17,662 bases of DNA from CAYYHA01 sp964471535. GTDB lineage: Bacteria > Myxococcota > Myxococcia > SLRQ01. Where the stretch lies: the NCBI GenBank assembly GCA_964471535.1, contig CAYYHA010000066.1:1-17662 (forward strand), read 5' to 3'. The notes under the pieces are model-generated. The model made no database searches. It saw only the letters and a program-made list of their open reading frames with translations, and was not told the origin of the DNA. This document shows, in pieces, positions 1-5,787 of this stretch (the stretch's first letter is position 1; every line of letters starts with the position of its first letter). Made by a program: the position numbers and the translations under genes.

Positions 1-335
1 GGGTTGGATGCGGCCGGGGCCGCGGCGCGTCGGGGTGGTGGGGCCTCAGGCATCCGCGGGCGCCGTGGTGGGGGCGCCTCGGGCATGCTCCGGCGCTGCG
101 GCGGCACCACGCCGGCGGGAGCGCCTGGATCGGTGCCCTCGTCGTCGAAGGGGCCGCCGGGCGCCTCGCCCGGATCGGTGCCCTCGTCCTCGAAAGCGGC
201 GCCGGGCGCGGCGCCCGGATCGGTGCCCTCGTCGTCGAGGTCCTCCTCGAGGAAGCTGGCGTCGAGGATGTAGTCACACTGCTCGCAGATCGCCGTGCCC
301 GCCGGGTTCTCCGTACCGCACGAAGGACATTTCAT
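1..335 (-). CDS. Zinc-ribbon protein with acidic tandem repeats (C-terminus cut by window edge)
   Basis: The reading frame starts at the ATG whose first base is 335 and is still open at the window edge, so at least 111 residues are present and the C-terminus is missing. Residues 1-17 hold one short zinc ribbon, MKCPSCGTENPAGTAICEQC, with two CxxC pairs 12 residues apart. Then come three tandem 15-residue units of the type DDEGTDPGAAPGAAF, and after them a Pro/Arg-rich stretch with MPEAPPPRR written twice. Zinc ribbons of this kind usually bind protein partners or nucleic acid; the acidic and Pro-rich parts look disordered. No Shine-Dalgarno sequence is visible, but a -10-like element lies immediately upstream, so the message may be leaderless. 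Function is unknown; myxobacterial genomes hold many such zinc-ribbon proteins with low-complexity tails. The gene is real with good confidence because the ribbon is intact and the repeats keep frame exactly. Confidence 0.75.
   Translation of the reverse strand, partial: MKCPSCGTENPAGTAICEQCDYILDASFLEEDLDDEGTDPGAAPGAAFEDEGTDPGEAPGGPFDDEGTDPGAPAGVVPPQRRSMPEAPPPRRPRMPEAPPPRRAAAPAASN
102..236 (-). repeat. Three in-frame 45-bp tandem repeats coding for 15-residue acidic units
   Basis: The motif GGATCGGTGCCCTCGTC recurs on the plus strand at 127, 172 and 217, a fixed period of 45 bases. On the minus strand each unit encodes (D/E)DEGTDPG followed by a Gly/Ala/Pro segment. The DNA is more alike than the protein needs, especially over the DEGTDPG part, which suggests recent duplication by slippage or unequal exchange. 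The repeat number may vary between strains. Confidence 0.85.
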
Positions 336-342
336 CGGGGCG

Positions 343-351
343 ACTCTAGCA
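343..351 (-). promoter_or_regulatory. Candidate extended -10 element (TGCTAGAGT) of the zinc-ribbon/repeat gene
   Basis: Read on the minus strand the sequence is TGCTAGAGT, an extended -10 type element (TGn plus TAnnnT). Its last base is 7 bases from the ATG at 335, which would put the transcription start at or next to the start codon. No good -35 hexamer is visible 16-18 bases upstream. Nearly the same string, TGCTAGGGT, occurs ahead of the peptide-binding lipoprotein gene at 8733-8741. This is a motif match only. Confidence 0.35.
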
Positions 352-478
352 GGGGCCGCGCCGCTTCACACGCCGTCGCGCTGCGTGGGGCGGTCGGGTC
401 CCTCCGCTCGGCGTGGCCGCGCGCTCACCGGCGGCGTCCGACGGCGGGCCGCTGCGTTGGCGGCGGTGCGCCGCAGGC

Positions 479-910
479 CTAGAAGCGGTGGCGGCAGTAG
501 GGGCACTCGCTCCCCGGAGCCCCCGCGTCCACCCCGAGATCGGTGTGGCAGCTCGGGCAGACGCAGGTGAACACGTGACCGCACCAGTCACAGCGCTCCC
601 CGGGCCGCCCCTCGATGGGCAGCACCGCGTTGCAGCCAGGGCAGGTGGTGCGGCGCCGCCGCTCGAGTCCCGCGAGTTCACGCTGCGGCAGGCCGCGGGC
701 GCGCAGCGTTCGGATGGCTGTCCGCCAGCGCTGCACGTACTCGGTGCCCTCGTCGACCCATCCGGCGAGCGAGAGCTGCTCGATGAGCGCATCGAGGGTG
801 CGCTCCACCGCGATGAACGCGTCCTCGAGGTTGCGAAGGCGTAGCTCGGCGTCTGCCTGCGCCTCGGCGAAGTGCATGTTGAGTTCGGCCTGCCGGCGAT
901 CCCGAGCCAT
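479..910 (-). CDS. Small double zinc-ribbon protein with N-terminal helical region
   Basis: This 143-residue protein starts at the ATG at 910, chosen because GGGAG lies 9 bases upstream and the frame has no better-placed start. Residues 8-60 are rich in Ala, Glu, Leu and Arg and should form one or two long helices, possibly a coiled coil. The C-terminal third holds two four-cysteine sites: C90/C93 with C107/C110, and C118/C121 with C136/C139; C116 is an extra cysteine. The spacing fits two zinc ribbons (double zinc ribbon family). There is no signal peptide or membrane segment, so it should be cytoplasmic. It is followed on the same strand by the other zinc-ribbon gene, 143 bases downstream. 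Function is not known; a role as a protein-binding adaptor is a guess from the fold. Confidence 0.8.
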   Translation of the reverse strand: MARDRRQAELNMHFAEAQADAELRLRNLEDAFIAVERTLDALIEQLSLAGWVDEGTEYVQRWRTAIRTLRARGLPQRELAGLERRRRTTCPGCNAVLPIEGRPGERCDWCGHVFTCVCPSCHTDLGVDAGAPGSECPYCRHRF

Positions 911-1039
911 GGTGCAACGCTCCCATGCGGCCGCAGCCCGGTCAATCGCCGGGCGCGCGGTCCTCGCCGACCCAGATCGGCCCTGCCGCCGGCCGAGGCG
1001 GGTGGAGGGGCGGTGCCTGCGCACGGTGGCCCCTGGTGG

Positions 1040-1076
1040 AGGCATAAAGGCGTAGATATTTCAGTGGCTTATGCCT
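1040..1076. repeat. AT-rich inverted repeat AGGCATAA-N21-TTATGCCT
   Basis: Two perfect 8-base arms (1040-1047 and 1069-1076) flank a 21-base AT-rich centre. The segment stands out in an otherwise very G+C-rich region between the divergently oriented zinc-ribbon gene and the maoC pair. Arm centres are 29 bases apart, close to three helical turns, which suits a dimeric regulator; it could also form a stem-loop in RNA. No terminator-like T run follows it. Confidence 0.5.
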
Positions 1077-1116
1077 GCTTAGCGCCTGCCGGCCCGCGCG
1101 GGCGGCTGAGGCGTCT

Positions 1117-1146
1117 TTGCCAGGGGGTCCCGCGGGCCGCTAACCT
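1117..1146 (+). promoter_or_regulatory. Candidate sigma-70-type promoter for the maoC pair
   Basis: A -35 hexamer TTGCCA (1117-1122, five of six matches to TTGACA) and a -10 hexamer TAACCT (1141-1146, of the TAnnnT type) are separated by 18 bases. A start near 1153 would give a leader of about 150 bases before the GTG at 1305. The leader would contain the hairpin at 1158-1175 and a possible small ORF from 1192. Confidence 0.4.
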
Positions 1147-1157
1147 GGGCCTACGCT

Positions 1158-1175
1158 GGCCTCCCGGGGGAGGCC
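1158..1175 (+). other. Perfect hairpin GGCCTCCCGGGGGAGGCC near the predicted transcript 5' end
   Basis: GGCCTCCC (1158-1165) pairs with GGGAGGCC (1168-1175), leaving only a two-base centre, so the loop would open to at least four bases. It lies about five bases into the transcript predicted from the promoter at 1117-1146. No T run follows, so it is not a simple terminator. It could stabilise the 5' end or be a binding site as DNA; chance occurrence in G+C-rich DNA is possible. Confidence 0.35.
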
Positions 1176-1191
1176 GGCAGGTCACAGGTCC

Positions 1192-1308
1192 ATGGCGCGA
1201 AGCGACAAGTCGGCGTCCGCCGCTCGGGCGGCGGGCCACGGGGGAAGCGGCAGGGAAGCGCTGTGCTCCCACACGCATTCCGCAGGCGCTTCGGGGAGCC
1301 CCCGGTGA
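1192..1308 (+). other. Possible 38-codon upstream ORF overlapping the maoC start
   Basis: An ATG at 1192 opens a 38-codon frame rich in Ser, Ala, Gly and His that ends in a TGA at 1306-1308. That stop overlaps the GTG start of the next gene in the four bases GTGA, the arrangement seen at several real gene junctions in this window. The upstream sequence has only a weak ribosome binding match, and third-position G+C (about 80%) is not decisive. It may be a leader peptide giving translational coupling, or chance. Confidence 0.15.
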
Positions 1309-1742
1309 GAGCCCCGAGCCTTCAGGTGGGCCGGGAATCCCGGACCGTTGCGGTCGAGGTGGAGAAGGGGGCGATCCGTGCCTTTGCCGCCGCCACCGGC
1401 GACACGAGCCCCCTCCATCTCTCCGAGTCGGCGGCGCGCCGGGCCGGCTATGCAGGGCTTCTCGCCCCTGCCACCTTCCCCCTCTCCTTCGCCTCGGAGC
1501 AGGAGATCGCCGAGTGGCTGGGGTTGCCCGAGGGGACGCTCCTGGCCGAGCAGGCCTTCGAGTACGAGCGGCCCATCGTCGCCGGCGACAAGCTGAAGGT
1601 CGTCTATCGCATCTCCGAAGTGGAGCGGCGGGCAGGGATGGGCGGCGAGGTCACCCTGGTCGTGGTGGAGGAGGAAGGCCGCGACTACCACGGTGAGCGG
1701 GTCTACCGCGGCCGGCGCACCCACATCGTACGAGGCGGGTAG
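1305..1742 (+). CDS. MaoC-like N-terminal-type (FAS1-like) dehydratase, catalytic subunit of a pair
   Basis: This 145-residue protein has a single hotdog fold of the MaoC N-terminal dehydratase type (HadA-like). These proteins act in the cytoplasm on (3R)-hydroxyacyl thioesters, removing or adding water across the 2,3 bond, and usually work as heterodimers. The hydratase motif reads TGDTSPLH, so both catalytic residues, Asp33 and His38, are present. The helix that follows (LLAPATFPLSFASEQ) matches the usual family layout. I chose the GTG at 1305 because GGGGAG lies 6 bases upstream and it gives the normal family N-terminus; a GTG at 1263 would add 14 residues. The partner gene begins 16 bases downstream in the same direction. 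Known two-part dehydratases often place catalysis in the other (HadB-like) subunit; here the residues point the other way. Confidence 0.8.
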   Translation: MRAPSLQVGRESRTVAVEVEKGAIRAFAAATGDTSPLHLSESAARRAGYAGLLAPATFPLSFASEQEIAEWLGLPEGTLLAEQAFEYERPIVAGDKLKVVYRISEVERRAGMGGEVTLVVVEEEGRDYHGERVYRGRRTHIVRGG

Positions 1743-1758
1743 GGGAGCGGAGGTCGTG

Positions 1759-2649
1759 ATGGCAACGGGGGTCACCCAAGAGGCGAAGCGCTACTGGTCG
1801 GAGCTCGAGGTGGGGCAGGCGCTCCCCGACGAAGTCCACGGACCCCTCGACCGTCTCGCCCTCGTACGCTACGCCGGCGCCACGGGGCGCTACGACCGCC
1901 GCTGCGTCGACGAGCCCTTCGCTCAAGCCGCCGGGCTGCCCAGCGTGCAGGCCGACTCGACGCTCCTTCTCACCTGGGCCGCTGCCGCAGTGCGACGCTT
2001 CTTGGGGACGAGCGGCCAGATCCAGGCGCTCGGCGCGCGGTTCGTGAAGATCGTCTGGCCCGGGGATACGGTCACCGTCCGCGGCCGCATCGTGCGCCTT
2101 CACCACGCCGCGGGGCGGTACACCGCCGAGTTCGACCTGTGGGCGGAGAACCAGCGTGGGGATCTGGTGCTGAAGGGTTCGGCGGTGGTGCGGCTGCACC
2201 ACTCGGCCGAAGACGAGGCCCGGCAGGCTCGGGGTGAGGCACCTCTGGTGCTCGAGGAGCCCCCGCCGCCCCCCCTCGAAGCACGGCTGGGGGCGCCCAT
2301 CGCCGGCTTCTCGCCGGCCTCGCAAAAGCGCAGCAGAGCGCGAGCGAAGCAGTCGCGGACGCCAGCCACCCGCCGAAAGAAGGCGCCGACGCAAGCGCGG
2401 AGCGGAGCGCGGAAGAGCGAGCGGTCCGCGGGCCGGACGCGCGCCAAAGGCAAGGAGCGCAGTGCGGCGGCGCGCACGAAGAAGAAGCAGGCGACCTCGA
2501 AGCAGCGGGTTGCGGGCCAAAAGACCAAGGCCAAGAGTTCCAAGGCCGCCTCCAAGAAGAAGAAGAGTCCGGCGGGTGCGCGGACACCCAAGCGGTCCAA
2601 GAAGGCCGCCAAGAAGACGCGGCACGGCGCCTCGCGGCGCCGTAAGTGA
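1759..2649 (+). CDS. MaoC-like hotdog protein lacking catalytic residues, with histone H1-like basic tail
   Basis: Residues 10 to about 160 form a MaoC/HadB-like hotdog domain (YWSELEVGQ start, central helix, KIVWPGDTVTVRGRI strand). The motif normally written GDxNPxH reads GRYDRRC, so the catalytic Asp and His are replaced by Arg44 and Cys49. By itself it should be inactive and probably serves as the structural half of a dimer with the protein encoded just upstream. After an acidic/proline linker, residues 189-296 are almost wholly Lys, Arg, Ala, Ser, Thr and Gln with repeated KKxxK and SKKKK patterns, like the tail of histone H1 or bacterial HctB/AlgP-type proteins. Such tails bind DNA or other polyanions. 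The ATG at 1759 was chosen because GGAGG-type sequence (GCGGAGG) sits 5 bases upstream; the frame stays open further up, inside the preceding gene. The tail has no shift of frame: it stays open to a TGA followed by a terminator. Confidence 0.8.
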   Translation: MATGVTQEAKRYWSELEVGQALPDEVHGPLDRLALVRYAGATGRYDRRCVDEPFAQAAGLPSVQADSTLLLTWAAAAVRRFLGTSGQIQALGARFVKIVWPGDTVTVRGRIVRLHHAAGRYTAEFDLWAENQRGDLVLKGSAVVRLHHSAEDEARQARGEAPLVLEEPPPPPLEARLGAPIAGFSPASQKRSRARAKQSRTPATRRKKAPTQARSGARKSERSAGRTRAKGKERSAAARTKKKQATSKQRVAGQKTKAKSSKAASKKKKSPAGARTPKRSKKAAKKTRHGASRRRK

Positions 2650-2689
2650 AGGGCGGCGCCTTCTTCGGCTGGCGCCGAGCTCGCCCTTT
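2649..2689 (+). terminator. Hairpin terminator after the maoC pair
   Basis: AAGGGCG (2649-2655) pairs with CGCCCTT (2682-2688), and an inner GGCGCC (2655-2660) pairs with GGCGCC (2671-2676) around a TTCTTCGGCT loop. The 3' arm ends in TTT. The stem starts directly at the stop codon of the preceding gene. The T run is short, so strength is uncertain; the next promoter begins in its 3' end. Confidence 0.5.
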
Positions 2690-2717
2690 GACCGATTCGG
2701 TGCGGGGATGATAGGGA
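2688..2717 (+). promoter_or_regulatory. Candidate promoter of the TRAP operon
   Basis: TTGACC (2688-2693) matches the -35 consensus in five of six positions, and an extended -10 TGATAGGGA (hexamer TAGGGA, 2712-2717) follows after 18 bases. The same -10 style occurs at 8736-8741. A start near 2724 would leave a G+C-rich leader of about 150 bases before the ATG at 2878, in which I see no convincing riboswitch or ORF. Confidence 0.45.
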
Positions 2718-2877
2718 GGGCGCCGCCACGCGCAGGCAGACGAGCCCATGGCGGTCACGTGCGCGGGGCGCCGGAGCGGGCCCTGTGGGGACGGCGCCGC
2801 GCCTCTCGGCCGGAGCGGGGGCGCCGGGGGGAGGCCGGCGGAGACACGTCAACGAGAACGAAGAGGGGAGCGACTCG

Positions 2878-3810
2878 ATGCGAAGGAGCTTGGGTATTTG
2901 GCTGGGAATCGGTGCGGGAATCGCCGGGTTGGGCGGGGGCGCGCTGGGCTGCGCCGGTCGGACCGCCGCTTGGGAGGCCGAGGATGCCGCCCGCGAGGCA
3001 GGGGCGGCGAAGGCTGCGGCGGCCGGGGATGCCGAGGCGGAGAAGACGCACGAGGCGCTGGTGGCCGAGGGGGATGCCGCCTGGGCCGAGCGCACCGACC
3101 CCGACAAGATCCGTCTCGCCATCGAGAAGTGGACCAAGGCGGTGGAAGTGCAGCCCGACGACTGGCAGACGATGGTGAAGCTGACGCGAGCCCATTACTT
3201 CCTTGCCGACGGGTACCTCCGGGACGACGAGGCGGCCTACCTCGCGACCATGGACGAGGGCGTGCGCTGGGGTGAGCGGGCCATGATGGCGGTCAGCCCC
3301 GGCTTCAAGAAGAAGATGAAGGCGGGGGGCCGGATCCCCGATGCCGTGCAGGAGGTGGGGAAGGAGGGCGTCGGGGCCCTGTACTGGTATGCCTCCAACC
3401 TGGGGAAGTGGGCCAAGAAGAAAGGCTTCACGGTCGTGCTTGGCCAGAAGGACAACATCAAGGCCATCATGGAACGGGCCCTCGAACTCGATCCCACCTA
3501 CTTCTACGGCGGGCCCGACCGGTACTTCGGCGCCTACTACGCCATCGCCCCCGCCTTCGCGGGCGGCGATCTCGAGAAGTCGCTCGCCCACTACGAGAAG
3601 TCGCTGCAGATAGCCCCCAACTACGCGGGGACCTATGTGCTGATGGCCGAGAACCTCGCCTACAAGAAGCAGGACCGGAAGATGTTCGAGGAGAACCTCA
3701 AGAAGGTTCTCGAGATGCCCGACGACATCATCCCTGAATTGGTGGCCGAGACGCGCGTCGAGAAGCAGAAGGCGAAGGAACTCTTGGCTCAGATCGACGA
3801 GCTCTTCTAG
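2878..3810 (+). CDS. tatT: TRAP transporter TatT-component lipoprotein
   Basis: This 310-residue protein is of the TRAP transporter TatT component family, whose known example is Treponema pallidum Tp0956. There it is a periplasmic lipoprotein built from TPR-like helices that trimerises and holds the DctP-type binding protein, forming a channel lined with hydrophobic residues. Here a short hydrophobic signal ends in the lipobox ALGC (Cys25). Next comes an Ala/Glu-rich linker, then helical repeats such as IEKWTKAVEVQPDDW, the family's WGERAMMAVSPGFKKKM region, the central ALYWYASNLGKWAKKKG and YYGGPDRYFGAYYAI-type segment (here YFYGGPDRYFGAYYAIAP), and a last repeat LAHYEKSLQIAPNY. The start is the ATG at 2878 with GAGGGGAG 7 bases upstream. 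It is the first gene of the cassette, ahead of dctP, as in Treponema. Confidence 0.88.
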   Translation: MRRSLGIWLGIGAGIAGLGGGALGCAGRTAAWEAEDAAREAGAAKAAAAGDAEAEKTHEALVAEGDAAWAERTDPDKIRLAIEKWTKAVEVQPDDWQTMVKLTRAHYFLADGYLRDDEAAYLATMDEGVRWGERAMMAVSPGFKKKMKAGGRIPDAVQEVGKEGVGALYWYASNLGKWAKKKGFTVVLGQKDNIKAIMERALELDPTYFYGGPDRYFGAYYAIAPAFAGGDLEKSLAHYEKSLQIAPNYAGTYVLMAENLAYKKQDRKMFEENLKKVLEMPDDIIPELVAETRVEKQKAKELLAQIDELF

Positions 3811-3903
3811 CGCCATCGACTGTGTCGCCGGCCATGGCTGCAGCTGCCTGCGATCCGGCGCGTCCGATTCTCCAGCGTTCGTCCCAGTTTCTCGGGAGGT
3901 ACC

Positions 3904-4923
3904 ATGCGTCTTGCGAGCGCCCTACTTCTCTCCGTTCTCTTGGCTCTGCCGGCGATGTCCCTCGCCCAGCAGACCGAGCCCATCGTGATCAAGGTGGCTT
4001 CCATCGCGCCCGATGGAACGCCCTGGGCCGAGCAGCTGCGCGATTGGAAGCGCCGCCTCGAGAAGGCGTCCGGGGGTCGGCTGAAGATCAAGACCTACCT
4101 GGGCGGCGCACTCGGGGACGAGAACGTCACCGTGCAGGAGACCCGCCGTGGGGCCATTCAGGTCTTCGGTGGCTCCACCGCGGCACTGGCCTCCAGCGTT
4201 CCCGAGATTGCGGTCGTGGAACTCCCCTACCTGTTCCGGGACAACAGTGAGGTCGACTACATCCTCGACGAGGTCATCTTCGACGACGTGTCCCGGATCC
4301 TCGAGGCACGGGGCTTCAAGATGCTCTTCTGGGCGGAGAACGGATGGCGGTCCATGGCCACCCGCTTCGGCTGTGTGAAGACGCCCGAGGATCTGAAGGG
4401 CAAGAAGATGCGGAGCCAGGAGAGCGACGTCCACCTCGAGATGTACCGGGCGCTCGGCGCCTCCCCCGTCCCCATCGCGGCGACGGAGGTGCTCTCGAGC
4501 CTCCAGACCGGGGTGGTGGAGGGCTTCGACAACACGCCCCTCTTCGCCTTCGCCAGCTCCTGGTACCAGGGCATCACCCACTTCACGACCACCCGGCACA
4601 TCTACCAGCCGGGCATCGTCGTGATGTCGATGAAGACCTACCAGTCGCTTCCCGACGATCTGAAGAAGATCGTGGTCGGGGATCCGAAGGCGGAGGCGGT
4701 GAAGGGGCGCAAGGGTGTGCGCGCCCTCGAGCCGCTGCTCCTCGAGAACTTCGGCAATGCGGGCAAGACGGTGTGCGAGTTCCCGGAGTCGTCGCGCAAG
4801 CTCTTCGAGGCGCGCACGCGCGTGGTGCACGATTATTTCCGGAAGAAGCGCGGGAAGAAAGCGTCGCAGCTCCTCGACAAGATCGAGAAGGCGCTTGCCG
4901 CGCGCCGTGCTGCCGCAAAGTAG
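3904..4923 (+). CDS. dctP: TRAP transporter substrate-binding protein DctP
   Basis: This 339-residue protein is the periplasmic ligand-binding subunit of a TRAP transporter. A classical signal peptide covers residues 1-21 (cleavage after SLA). The mature protein begins IVIKVASIAPDGTPWAEQL, the usual first strand and helix of the family. The typical run ENGWRSMATR..PEDLKGKKMR follows, where Arg170 corresponds to the conserved Arg that forms a salt bridge with a carboxylate on the ligand. After it come GASPVPIAATEVLSSLQTG and VVEGFDN, both standard. The ATG has GGGAGG four bases upstream. A 93-base gap with no visible promoter separates it from tatT. The ligand cannot be told from sequence; the TatT partner suggests something hydrophobic and the Arg suggests a carboxylate. 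Confidence 0.93.
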   Translation: MRLASALLLSVLLALPAMSLAQQTEPIVIKVASIAPDGTPWAEQLRDWKRRLEKASGGRLKIKTYLGGALGDENVTVQETRRGAIQVFGGSTAALASSVPEIAVVELPYLFRDNSEVDYILDEVIFDDVSRILEARGFKMLFWAENGWRSMATRFGCVKTPEDLKGKKMRSQESDVHLEMYRALGASPVPIAATEVLSSLQTGVVEGFDNTPLFAFASSWYQGITHFTTTRHIYQPGIVVMSMKTYQSLPDDLKKIVVGDPKAEAVKGRKGVRALEPLLLENFGNAGKTVCEFPESSRKLFEARTRVVHDYFRKKRGKKASQLLDKIEKALAARRAAAK

Positions 4924-4935
4924 CTGCTGCCCTCC

Positions 4936-5787
4936 GTGCTGGCGCTCCTGAAACGGATCGACGACCTCGTCTACCGCATCGAGCGGATCATCGTTGCCGG
5001 GTCGCTTGCGGTGATGTCGCTCGTCGTCTTCGCGGACGTCGTGCACCGAGCCTTCGCCGATCCCGAGAGTAAGCTCGCGCGCTGGCTGGTGGCGGGGCTG
5101 CGCCTCTTCGGCGTAGAGGCCGCCCGCGGCGAGGCGCTCTACCCGACGCTCCGCGACTACGTGGCACCGCCCCTGCTCTTCCTCCTCTTCGTTCTCCTCG
5201 TCGCCTTCGCCATCCGGTCGGCGGTGGGGAGCGGTCGCTTCGGCCGGGCGCGGGTCTTTGGCGCGGCGGTCGCGGGGGTGGCGCTCGCCTGGCTCGCCAT
5301 CCGCCTCTTCGTCTGGCTGGTCCCGAGCGGAGTCGTATGGGCGCAGACGCTGGCCCTGGTGCTCACGCTGTGGGTGGGGTTCGCCGGCGCGAGCCTGTGT
5401 ACCTACGAGGGCAAGCACCTGCGCGTGGAGATCGCCGACCGGATCTGGCGCGGGCGCGCCGGGGCGTACGTGCGGCTCCTCGCCAACGTCCTGACCGCGG
5501 CCTTTGTCTTCTTCCTCTTTGGCCTCGCAGTCGGCTTCATCGAGTTTCAGTACGAGGAGTACGTACAGACCGAGGGCTTCGGAGGAACCTTCGAAGGGCT
5601 GCGGATCCTCCCCAAGTGGGTCGCCTTCCTCATCCTGCCCCTCTCCTTCTTCATCATGGGGGCTCGTTTCCTGGCGGCAGGCATCTCCGCCGTCCGAGGC
5701 GGTCGCTATGGCCGGAGCAAGGATGCATTGGAGCAGGCCCTCGAGGAGTCGGGGCGCGCAGCGGAGACGAGCGAGGGGGCTGCATGA
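4936..5787 (+). CDS. dctQ: TRAP transporter small permease DctQ, enlarged with two extra membrane segments
   Basis: DctQ is the small membrane subunit that pairs with DctM in the inner membrane. Family members usually have about 160-200 residues and four membrane helices. This one has 283 residues and six clear hydrophobic segments, at about 19-38, 75-94, 105-128, 133-153, 181-202 and 228-250. The family motif normally after the second helix, the GxHIRVD type, here reads EGKHLRVEIADR after the fourth. The extra material is thus residues of about 41-130, between canonical helices 1 and 2, and includes two added segments. The start is a GTG at 4936, 12 bases after dctP; no strong ribosome binding site is seen, so coupling to dctP translation is likely. 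The stop overlaps the dctM ATG (ATGA). Confidence 0.85.
   Translation: MLALLKRIDDLVYRIERIIVAGSLAVMSLVVFADVVHRAFADPESKLARWLVAGLRLFGVEAARGEALYPTLRDYVAPPLLFLLFVLLVAFAIRSAVGSGRFGRARVFGAAVAGVALAWLAIRLFVWLVPSGVVWAQTLALVLTLWVGFAGASLCTYEGKHLRVEIADRIWRGRAGAYVRLLANVLTAAFVFFLFGLAVGFIEFQYEEYVQTEGFGGTFEGLRILPKWVAFLILPLSFFIMGARFLAAGISAVRGGRYGRSKDALEQALEESGRAAETSEGAA

Noticed and set aside
1088..1106. G+C palindrome GCCGGCCCGCGCGGGCGGC.
   Set aside because: Arms need a bulge and the loop is only two bases; such palindromes are expected by chance at this G+C content.
3922..5418. Open frame of 498 codons on the minus strand opposite dctP and dctQ.
   Set aside because: Antisense shadow; dctP on the other strand has a signal peptide, ribosome binding site and full family motifs.
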